Assembly: GCF_028009165.1 (NCBI RefSeq) | Contig: NW_026611617.1 | Location: 258,001 to 322,000, forward strand | From: Akanthomyces muscarius | Lineage: Eukaryota > Ascomycota > Sordariomycetes > Hypocreales > Cordycipitaceae | Direction: 5' to 3' | Length of the DNA: 64,000 bases | Part shown: in pieces, positions 1 through 8,633 of the stretch | How positions within the stretch are numbered: the first letter of the stretch is position 1 | Layout of the letters: each line of letters opens with the position of its first letter | Translations under genes and position numbers: made by a program | The notes under the pieces: generated by a model | Seen by the model: the letters and a program-made list of their open reading frames with translations, nothing else | What the model was told of the DNA's origin: nothing | Database searches by the model: none

Positions 1-1382
1 ACTGGCGACGCGAGCCTTTGCCTTGCGTGCAGAGACGCTTGTGTTGGTGGCGTGGGAAACGGCAGACCTTTCAGACGCCGAGTGCAGCGTGCTGCCAAAA
101 ACGCGAGGCCACATTCGCACGAGTATGAGCCGCAGCGTCGGCAGGCAGGCGCACATCAGACCGACGTTGATTTCAATCGTCGACCACAGTGCGACGGGCC
201 ATTCATCCCACGTCGGATTGATGGAATTGGCAAAAGAGATGAGAGACTGCAGTCGCAGCGCCGAAACGACGGTGACACTTGTTTGGTTAGCTTACATGTG
301 CCGCGCAGGGTCATGCTTGATGACTTACAAAGCGCCCGTTAAAAACATGATGGCCGCGCCGACCTTTTTCTTCCAGTGCAGCTCGAGCTTGCGGATCTGG
401 AACAGCGGTATGCCAATCATCCAGACGTCAATGGCGACGCTGACGCCGCCATGTATCCATCCCAGCAGGTTGATCCGGGTGCAGTGGCCGTCGACGGGCT
501 GGATGTACCGTAGCCAGTAGAACTCGATGGGCGTGCACTGGAAGACAGAGAGGAGCATAAACGTTAGGCCAAAGAGGGCCGTGGCGGCCATGGTCAGCCA
601 GAGCGTGAGGCGGACGCCCGGGCCGGGGAATATGGAGAGGTAGAAGAATAGCAGGCTCAGCTTGATGGTGGTGACGAGGAAGAGGTAGAGGATCTGCTGG
701 ATGTAGAAGAAGCGGCCAAAGGTCTCGACGACGTCGGGCGCGAGCGTCCACACGTCCTTGCCGAGGCCGTGCCGCGTGAGCCCCGCGCCGTTGATGATTG
801 TGCACGGCAGGCCCACGGCGATGGAGACGATGATGAAGAGGTCGTCGAGGCCGAGCTTGCCGACGTAGCCGAAGCAGACCTTGAAGATGAGGCGCGCAAG
901 GACCATGACGCCGGTGACGGCGCACAGCGTGATGGAGGTGACGTTGAAGGGCGTGGCGCGGTCGCGCCGCGGGAGGTCGCACGCCGACTGCGTGTGGTTC
1001 TTGGTGGCGATGCCCTCGGCGGTGCTGCACGCCGAGGAGACGCACGCGGCGAGCTGCTTCTCAATGGTCACGTCGCCGCACAGGCACGTCGCGTCGGCGC
1101 ATGCCTGGCCGTCTGTGACTTTTTCAATGCACGACGTCTACCAAGAGTCCGTGTTAGTTCCCCCCCGCAGAGCTACTACGCGCAAAGCTTCTCGTTGTCA
1201 CTTACAGCGCATGCTGGTACTAGTTGTAGTACGGTGGCGAGGGAGCGCCGCGATATGAGAGGACGCTCGTCCACGGCGGCATGATGTGGTGTGGACGAGG
1301 ATGGTAGCGGCTCGGCGTGGCAGACGCTTGCAAGCCATGCCGTGGCGACGGCGGCCAGTGGTAGTCGTCGGGAGAGCTTCAT
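1..1382 (-). CDS. CFEM-domain, Pth11-like seven-transmembrane receptor (3' end off the window)
   Basis: Three exons join in phase: 1382-1206, 1137-329 and 277 to beyond base 1. A signal peptide (MKLSRRLPLAAVATAWLASV, then a CHA cleavage region) precedes a CFEM domain. Splicing GTAAGT at 1205 to TAG at 1138 restores all eight CFEM cysteines (about C58, C62, C72, C77, C79, C91, C96, C112); reading through the intron destroys the pattern, which supports the model. A run of hydrophobic helices with conserved W, N and R positions follows, as in the fungal rhodopsin/Pth11 family. The third exon carries the last loop and helix (NPTWDEWP, then EINVGLMCACLPTLR). The cytoplasmic tail is still open at base 1, so the gene is truncated by the window. 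Family members act as plasma-membrane sensors of surface cues and in some pathogens control infection structures; the ligand here is unknown. Class assignment is secure, biological role inferred. Confidence 0.9.
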
Positions 1383-4076
1383 CGTGAAAAAGTGGCGAGG
1401 CGTTATACACAGCAGGCGGACGACGATGACGGTCGCGGGTGATTGTATACCATCACCGCCGGCGACCAGCGGGGTTCTCTTTTTTTTTTTCCTTTTCGTC
1501 ACGGCCAGGGAGAGATATGTTGCTTGAATATGACGAAAGTTTTGTTTTATGTCAGGGACGGATGAAAAGGAAAGATCCGATCAGCAAAAATGAGCTTGGG
1601 GAAAAGAAATGGCATTTACCGGGTTCATCGCGTGGGTGCGTGGCCTGCGCTTCTTAATATACATTGAGCTACCAGTACTCCGTACACCTCCCCCAGATCC
1701 TGGTCTCTTGTCAAGAGAAAAAACTACACACGGACAGATACTCCGCTTCCGTTCCACACTACGATACCTTGCATCACTCTCTTTGTGCTAATATGCCGCA
1801 GCGGGATGGGGGGACGGGGGGCTACCAAGCATCAGTCCGAGAGCCCAGCCCAGCTGCGCGGCCCGGGTACAAGGAATAAGACCACATCGAGTCAGGGGAG
1901 GGAAACTAATAAAGAGCTGTCAAGCTGCGTGTCTTCTCCACCCCCGCAAACGTCCAGGGGAGGGAGAGTGACGGGAAAGAAGAAGAGTGTGAAAAAAGCG
2001 GCCGTGAGGGTTGCAGCAGCCAACCAAAAGAGCCAACTCAACTAGGGTTGCATTACACTGCCCTAACCCAACGAGATGATCTTCGGGCTTGCTGCCCCCG
2101 CACTGCAGATGGCTTGCAGGAATGGCCAAGTCCTCCCCCATGCCCATGCCCCTGTTCGCCGAGGCAAGGGTTGTCATATGTCATGGCGGTCGCAACCTGG
2201 TCCTTTTTTTGTTGAGCTGATGTCTGATTTTTTTTTTTTCCCTCCCCGAAATCCATGTGAAAAGATTTCCCGCAAGCCCAGTTCGCTTCTGGACTCGATC
2301 GTCCAAGCCTCCTGGGATCAGGGTACAAGGCCACTTTGCAGTCCGATGAGACGTTATTGAGTTTTCATCCACCCAACTAACGATGGTGGGCTCGCTGGCA
2401 CGGACACACATACTCGCCCTCTGCGGGAAGCCCAGCTGCGCAGCAAAGCTTAAATTTTGACAGGCTTTAAGAGCGAGAGGTCAAAGTGACGGGCGGGCGC
2501 GACGTGGGGTGCATGAAGAGCGAGCGAGCGACAGCCCACTCGCAAGCTCAGCTTTTCTCGGTCTGGTCATGCTTGGGAGGTGCGGGAGAGGGTGGGCAAC
2601 GGGCGGGTATTTCCCTTGCGGCCGATGTTGACAATCCTCGGCACACGACTCTTGGGCTTGCTTGCTTGGCTGCGTGCGTGCAACGCGCATGGGTGCCTGC
2701 AGGAAGTAGAAACAGAAGAGACCGTCGGGTGGGCTGTGGGCTGCAGCTCGTGACTTGTCGGCCGGGCAGAGATTCGTCTTCTTCTTCTCCTCCTTGTTTC
2801 GCTATATTTAAATCTAGGGCAGGTTCTCTCTACTCCGGACATGTTTCGCTTCCAACCACGTCTCTTGTCTCTCCTGCCACTTGCGGCCGAGACAAAAAGC
2901 TCGACCACCCGTCAATGCACGATGTAACCGGCGGGCCGCTCAAGGATTTATTCTTCAGCGAAAAGCTCGCTCGCCAAGTAGAAGCGAAAAAAGAAAATTC
3001 CCTAGTCATGTCTCAGTTGGCATGTACTACTTGTGCAGAAATTGTGCCGTCACAGCCAAAAGCACACATGAGAGAACTGCCGTGGCGGCCTTACTCGTGT
3101 CTGCAGCCTCGGTTCCACCACCAGCCAGCCAGCCAGCCCTCCAAACTAATAAAAACAAACTTGGAGACGGCTTTCGCTGGTTTGGGGTAGGTACAATGTG
3201 ACAGAGAATGCCATCATCCTTTCACATGGTTGCATTATGGAATCAAGACGAGGAAAAAAAAATTGTAGTGTAATTCCGGGGATGATTTCTTTTATGCGCT
3301 GCGAGTGCCGAGCCTCCAACCTTTTTTTCGTCCCTTTGGTCCATCATCATCATCAGCGCAATTTTCGCAGTCACCGTTGGAGTTGCACCATCTCCGTGTG
3401 TCTTGGCGCTTTGGGCATTGGGGAATGTGCTTTGATCTGGCGTCTGAAAGCCTCGCTGCGGGGAAGCCATCCATCTCGTTCAAGAGCCTGACGTTTAGCC
3501 CTGTCTCGATTGGTCGTTCGCTCTGCTGCCTGCCAAGGCTTTTTTTATTTCGGCCAGCGTCGCATCTGGCTCGTCACGTCGCATCTGGCTCGTCAACTCG
3601 CATTCATCCCCTTTCCCTGCTGCCCTGCAGTGTGGCAGGCTGCTCCTCGGGATCGACGCGCGGGAACCACAACGCACATTAAAGCATGTGCCTGCATTCA
3701 TGCACCATCATGAAAGATCTGCTCTCCAATTGCCAAACCCTCCCAGACAGCCGCATGCATGTCGGCTATTGGCCCCTTTGGCTGTGAAACGGGAAAAGCT
3801 CGGCCATCCACTAATTAGCAAGGGCTGTCTAAATATGGACGACCCTCCTGCGCTGGACGGCTGGACGTCTGAGCCTGCCCTGGCCAGTCCGTGCCCTAGG
3901 TGCCGAGCCGTCTGTACAGAATAGATTATACAACGGTCGCGTCGCATATAGCCGGCGGCGCGCGTTGGCTGAGCGGCAGTTCCGGAGCCCGCCCAGCCAC
4001 AAAGCTTTTCTATTCGGCTCTTGGAAGAAAAGAATTTCCCCTGGGTTTTGCGCCTTTGCACGCATTGATACAAACA
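1383..4076. other. Gene-free spacer, about 2.7 kb
   Basis: No open frame here has a plausible composition, family motif or intron signals joining to others. The stretch holds pyrimidine runs (1479-1490, 2228-2240) and several AT-rich patches. It lies upstream of the CFEM receptor and downstream of the AlkB-like gene, so it probably contains the receptor promoter (proximal few hundred bases above 1382) and the 3' UTR of the neighbour. I see no tRNA, repeat or mobile-element remnant. Confidence 0.55.
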
Positions 4077-4763
4077 TCACGTATCCTGCCTACCAGTCCG
4101 GTTTGCTTCGGCCTCTTTCCAGCGATACTCGCGCTCCACGCCCATCCGGCGCTGCGCCGTGTCGCACAGCCTCTCGTCGCCGCACTCGCACACGGCGCCG
4201 TCGCGCAGCCAGCGGTACGTGATGCTCCAGCGGTCGCGTCGCGGGCGGACCGTCTCGTCGTCGCCGCCGTCCAGCCTGTCCGTCTTGCGCGCGCGGATGC
4301 CGTGCGTCCAGTGCAGCCGCGACGCGCCGCTCATCTGCATCATGGTCCGCGGCGCCAGGTCGACGTCCGTCTTCTGCTTGGTCCCGCCGTGGCAGAACTG
4401 CATCAGCACGGGGGAGCCCAGCGACAGCGAGTACAGCTGGTCAAACGCGCTGTGCGTGTCGACGTGCGGCGGGATGCCCGCGCCGGGCGGGTAGTGCTGC
4501 ACGCACACTTGGTCCGGCGGCCGGCCCTCGCTCGTCGGGAGGAGAGGTGTCAGCCAGTCCGGGAAGGGCTCGTACGGCACGTCCTGGTCAATGGCAAAGG
4601 TCTTGTAGCTGAACGTGTACCCGTAGTGTAGCGAGCGCCGGCCCTTGCGATCCGGCCAGTCGAGCTGGTTGCGAAATATCCGCAAGATGGCGTCTTCATG
4701 TTCCTCGGATATGAAGTCTTTGTGCACGAAAATGCCGGCCGGCTCCGTGCCGAGGGGCTCCAT
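4077..4763 (-). CDS. AlkB-like 2-oxoglutarate/Fe(II) dioxygenase (ALKBH8-type)
   Basis: Single exon, 228 aa. The Fe(II) ligands are visible as HVD (H100, D102) and a distal histidine in LHWTHGI (H154). The 2-oxoglutarate-binding arginines fit RWSITYRW (R178, R184). The segments LHYGYTFSYK near residue 46 and VCVQHYPPGAGI near 87 resemble the oxygenase domain of ALKBH8 more than DNA-repair AlkB. No RRM or methyltransferase domain is fused. Family members hydroxylate or demethylate nucleic acid bases; ALKBH8 proteins act on wobble uridines of tRNA, but the substrate here is inferred only. The gene diverges from the MFS gene starting at 5567. The C-terminal 40 residues are charged and cysteine-containing (CECGDERLC) and were not matched to anything. 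The start at 4763 is the first Met of the frame and precedes the conserved region by about 10 residues. Confidence 0.86.
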   Translation of the reverse strand: MEPLGTEPAGIFVHKDFISEEHEDAILRIFRNQLDWPDRKGRRSLHYGYTFSYKTFAIDQDVPYEPFPDWLTPLLPTSEGRPPDQVCVQHYPPGAGIPPHVDTHSAFDQLYSLSLGSPVLMQFCHGGTKQKTDVDLAPRTMMQMSGASRLHWTHGIRARKTDRLDGGDDETVRPRRDRWSITYRWLRDGAVCECGDERLCDTAQRRMGVEREYRWKEAEANRTGRQDT

Positions 4764-5566
4764 AAGCAGGCGTGCAGCGTGTATGCCAGTGATGCTCCTT
4801 CAGATGATGATTGATTTTGTGTCTGAGAAAACCTCACTGCAGTTCGAAGTGGATCACGTGATCCATACTTTCGCACAGGCATTTTCCTATAGCACATATT
4901 CAACAAAGATGCTTTCGAGTAGATGTTTCATGGTTTATTCGTTGCTGAATTGCCTCTAGTACCTCTTTATATACTTCTGGTCACGGTATTTCGCTTGTGT
5001 GTTGAATACGCGACGAGTTGTCCTAGTCCTTCGAGCCCGACTTACACGACAACCACCACATGAGGACACACTCTCGATGGCCATTTCACTTCCACTCATA
5101 TCCGCCGAGCTCTGCGTCATATCTCATATTCAACTCCTCAGTTCTTATAGCGAAAACCAATAGTATCCCCGCCTCCGACACCGCATCTTGGCGTGATCAA
5201 TGGCGCCACCGAAAGTGGACCAACGAGGCCGGAACCGTGGCCGGAATCGTTGCCGCGAGCTAATACACGACAAAATGGAGATGCGGCTTAAAACGTGAAA
5301 ACTACCTTTTTGGGCTCGCTACTCCGAGTAAAGCCGGCCGAAATATTGGAGACTTGTATGCTCGAGCAAAACCCTTCACGGCCCAGTGGGTCGGTCAGCC
5401 TGCTCAAGAGGGGGAATTCAGGTAGTTTCTCGGCGTCCGCCTTTGTAGATTTGTGTGCGATGATGGTTGTCAAATCCACCTTCCAACTTCTGTTGGCTTT
5501 CCCACTCTCCCATATTTACAAACAGACACTCGGCGTATATAAACTGTGTTGCTCGGTGGGAGAAAC
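4764..5566. promoter_or_regulatory. Divergent intergenic region between AlkB-like gene and MFS transporter
   Basis: About 800 bp between two divergent start codons. A TATA-like box TATATAAA at 5536-5543 lies 24 bp before the MFS start codon, so that transcript's start or its true ATG may be slightly different from the model. The stretch 4850-4862 contains the palindrome-like GATCACGTGATC, which includes a CACGTG E-box and could serve either gene. No gene is supported here. Confidence 0.45.
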
Positions 5567-7006
5567 ATGTCGACCAAGGTCATGACAACGACAGCCAGCA
5601 CGGCCCTGGAGCTGGGCAATCCGCGCAGCGAGCAGCAGCAGCGCACGACGATCCAGCTCCGCGGCGCAGCGGCCCACGAAGAGTCCGACAGCGACCTGGA
5701 CCCCATCCTCGAGGCGTCCCGCGTCGCCGACAGCACCGTCCCCGACGGCGGCCACGGCTGGGTCGTCATCGGCGCCTGCGCCGTCGTGTCCTTTTGGCTC
5801 ACCGGCGTCAACTACAGCTGGGGCGTGATGCAGTCGGCCCTCGTCGACCAAGGGCTCGGCTCGCCCTCGACGCTGTCCTTTGTCGGCTCCATCCCCGCGA
5901 CGCTCATCAGCGTCATGGCCATGCTCAACGCGCGCATCATCCGCCGGATCGGAACGCGCTGGACCGCCGTGGCGGGAATCTCCATCATCTGCCTCGCGCA
6001 GATCCTCAGCAGCTTCACCACCGAGAGCGTTCCGGGCCTGTACGTCACGGCCGGTGTCATGCTGGGCGTCGGCATGAGCCTCTGCTTCACGGTGTGCTCG
6101 GTCACGCCCGCGCAGTACTTTAAGCGCCGCCGCGGCCTTGCCAACGGCTTGGTCTTTGCCGGTGGGGGTCTCGGCGGCGCCATCATCACCATTGTCGAGG
6201 GCATCTTGATCCAGCGCTTCGGCGTAGCATGGGCTTACAGGGTCATGGGTCTGGCGACGTTTGCTACCGGGCTGCCGGCTGCCTTCTTCATCAAGGAACG
6301 CAGTGCTGTTGCGGTTGTCGGAACGATTGAATGGCGACTCTTTAGAGACGTTAGATTCAGCCTCATGTTTGTTGCTGGCGCCATCGCCACGTTCCCGCTC
6401 CTCGTGCCCGCATTCTTTCTGCCGCTGTACAGCAGCTCCCTCGGTCTGTCTGCTAGCACCGGTGCTGCCCTCCTCGCCGGCTTCAACTTTTCGTCCGCCG
6501 TAGGCCGCATTCTGTGCGGTCTTCTCTCTGATAAAGCTGGGCCAATCAACACCATGTTTGGGTGTCTACTGGTCAGTTCCCTGGGGATGCTGGTGCTGTG
6601 GCCAACGTCGACCACTGTGGGACCGCTGGCTGTCTTCGCAGTCTTGAATGGCGCTGCCAACGGTGGCTTCTTTTCCACCATCCCGACTGTAGTGGGCAAC
6701 GTCTTTGGCTCTGCGCGGGTCGTAGTTGCGTTGGGTATGATTGTCACCGGATGGGCTGGAGGCTATCTCATGGTAAGATGTTTTACAACTTCCAGTCAAA
6801 CTTGCTTCTGGACGTCGATCTAACCACCGTGTATGTAGGGCGCCCCAATCGCTGGTTATATTTTGGACGCGTATGGCGGCCAGGCCGGTGGTCTTCATGC
6901 CTATCGCCCAGCGATGTTCTATGCCGGCTCCCTGGCGCTAGCTGCTGCCGTTCTGGTTGGCTTCATCCGCTTCCGAATGAACGTGCCTCTGCTGGGAAAA
7001 GCATAA
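5567..7006 (+). CDS. MFS transporter, monocarboxylate (MCT)-like
   Basis: Two exons, 5567-6772 and 6839-7006 (intron 66 nt, GTAAGA...TAG), encode 457 aa. A hydrophilic N-terminus of about 65 residues precedes PDGGHGWVV, the conserved start of TM1 in fungal monocarboxylate-porter-like MFS proteins. Twelve hydrophobic segments follow, with the TM4-5 loop motif KRRRGLANGLVFAGGGLGG typical of the family. The second exon supplies GAPIAGYILDAYGG and the last helix. Members are plasma-membrane proton symporters or facilitators for monocarboxylates and related small acids, but many fungal paralogues have unknown substrates. The next gene, an ErgS candidate, is convergent with a 316-bp gap. The start was taken at MSTKVM: the frame extends upstream only through a GTG. 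Confidence 0.9.
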
Positions 7007-7322
7007 AAATCAAGTCATTGAACTATTGAGCGCACAAGTTCAATATTGAGCAGGGTTTCAATGTAGAGGGACACGTACCAAAACGCAATAGCAACGAGGT
7101 TGATAGACGAAAACGTAGAATATAGTAGATTTCGTGAGTAGACTAACAAAATAAAGAATATAATATAACTTCAATAGCGAATGTCAGGTTTGTTGTACAT
7201 AAAAAACAGCGTGTTGCTAACCCCCGTGGAAACTCCTGTGAGAAAATATACATGTGCTCGTATTTGCCTTAAGCTAGGCGTCAATGCGTGCGTGTAAGTG
7301 GACAGCGAACGTCCACGTTGCA
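7007..7322. other. Convergent 3' intergenic gap
   Basis: 316 bp, AT-rich, between the stop codons of the MCT-like transporter and the DUF2156 gene. It must carry both 3' UTRs and polyadenylation signals; AATAAA-like strings occur (for example AAAATAAAG at 7148-7156). No gene is seen. Confidence 0.5.
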
Positions 7323-8633
7323 CTATACCTCTTTCCGAGAAAACAGACTCGTCACATCAACATTCGCGGCCTTGATCAAGGCGCTAATTTCTCTCAAATG
7401 CAGCAAGCCGCGGGGTAAGATGATGTATAGCCCCGACTCTTGGTCTTCGTCTGGCCGCAGTTTGTCGTTGTGTGTTTGCTTTCCGGACGCCTTGATCGAT
7501 CCCATCACGCGACGGTATCCATCGCGCGTCAGCTTCGCGAGCAAGCCCTCGCGGCCAGTCACCTCCTTGAGCTCGCCATAAGGCTCGAATCCCAAGCTGA
7601 GATACGAGACCCCGCTGTTGCGCAGCAACTGCATGGCGGAGATGACGAGGAGATCGGTAATGCCGCGGGGCGCGTCCTCGGAGGCAACACAAGGATCCAG
7701 TTGAAATCCATTGTTGGCGCCGAGATATCGCAGACCAGCGATGCCGTTGGCACGACCGTCGCCATCGCATGTGTAGAGGAACATGGTAATGTCAGGTCGG
7801 GAGAAGAGGTCGTACTGTGTAATGAAGGCTTGTGCATTAGATGGACGTGAGGTGTCACGCTGCGCGCGCCATCCGTCGTAGACTGCCTGCAGTTCCTCTT
7901 CAAGCGCTGGATCATATCCATTAACACTGGGTGCGTATATGCCCACAGAGATGCCGCCGCGAGTAGGGTCCAAGAGCTGGCGGCACTGGCTGATTGTGCG
8001 CTTTCCAGCCTTGTTCTTAAGCAGTGGGTTTGTGAGGGGATTCAGCACGCGTTCGCGCCCAAAGTGCATCGTCACACAGCCTTTTTCTTGCGACTGCTTG
8101 GCAAAAGCGGCGCTGGCACCAATGTATACGATTCGAAGACGTCGGTCGCCGCGAAACTGTTGAAACTCGTCCAGAAGCGGCTGGATCTGGTCTGGCGAAC
8201 AGAGAGGGTCGCCTGCGATGACTGCGGCACCACTCTTTATCTTGTAGACCAGAGAGCCGTGCCCGTGCTGGCTGACAAACAGCTTGTAGCTGGGATCCAG
8301 TATGCCCATGTGAGCAGTGCGGCTAAACTGATGGTAGGATGTGTCGAGGTTATCGCTTCCACAGGACGAGCTGCGGCTGTCGGAGAGTCGCGTGCTTGAA
8401 GCGTAGCCATCGATACTGCTGCCGCTGTTACGAGTATCCATGGAGATGCGAGGGCCTGCACTCTTGGGGCTGCAACGGAATGATAGGTTGGGAAGGCCGC
8501 TAACACGCGGGCCATGGTTTGTCGAGGCCGTTGCATAGACCGAGTCGATGAGTGCGCAGGACCGGGTTGACACTCCTGAGATGGAGCTCGAGGCGGTACT
8601 GGTGCCTTCCGGGTACAGATAGCTTCTTTGCAT
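7323..8633 (-). CDS. ergS: DUF2156 aminoacyl-tRNA-dependent lipid aminoacylase; candidate ergosteryl-3beta-O-glycine synthase
   Basis: Single exon, 436 aa. A low-complexity Ser-rich N-terminus (about 1-100) precedes a DUF2156 / phosphatidylglycerol-lysyltransferase C-terminal domain (about 105-420): a dupli-GNAT fold related to bacterial MprF. Visible landmarks are SLVYKIKSGAAVIAGDPLC near 128, DITMFLYTCDGDGRANGIAG near 285, GITDLLVISAMQLLRNSGVSYLSLGFEPYG-type text near 335 and a C-terminal LYIILPRGL. There is no fused aspartyl-tRNA synthetase, so it is not ErdS. In Ascomycota, free-standing DUF2156 proteins include ErgS, which moves glycine from Gly-tRNA to the 3-OH of ergosterol. That makes ErgS the best candidate, but substrate specificity cannot be read from the sequence. 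No clear transmembrane segment is seen, consistent with a soluble or peripheral enzyme. Confidence 0.75.
   Translation of the reverse strand: MQRSYLYPEGTSTASSSISGVSTRSCALIDSVYATASTNHGPRVSGLPNLSFRCSPKSAGPRISMDTRNSGSSIDGYASSTRLSDSRSSSCGSDNLDTSYHQFSRTAHMGILDPSYKLFVSQHGHGSLVYKIKSGAAVIAGDPLCSPDQIQPLLDEFQQFRGDRRLRIVYIGASAAFAKQSQEKGCVTMHFGRERVLNPLTNPLLKNKAGKRTISQCRQLLDPTRGGISVGIYAPSVNGYDPALEEELQAVYDGWRAQRDTSRPSNAQAFITQYDLFSRPDITMFLYTCDGDGRANGIAGLRYLGANNGFQLDPCVASEDAPRGITDLLVISAMQLLRNSGVSYLSLGFEPYGELKEVTGREGLLAKLTRDGYRRVMGSIKASGKQTHNDKLRPDEDQESGLYIILPRGLLHLREISALIKAANVDVTSLFSRKEV

Noticed and set aside
2486..3190. 234-codon frame in the first gene-free spacer
   Set aside because: No family pattern, low-complexity patches and overlap with equally open frames on the other strand.
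7323..8633. Interpreting the DUF2156 gene as ErdS (ergosteryl-aspartate synthase)
   Set aside because: ErdS is a fusion with aspartyl-tRNA synthetase; no class II synthetase motifs are present in or next to this gene.
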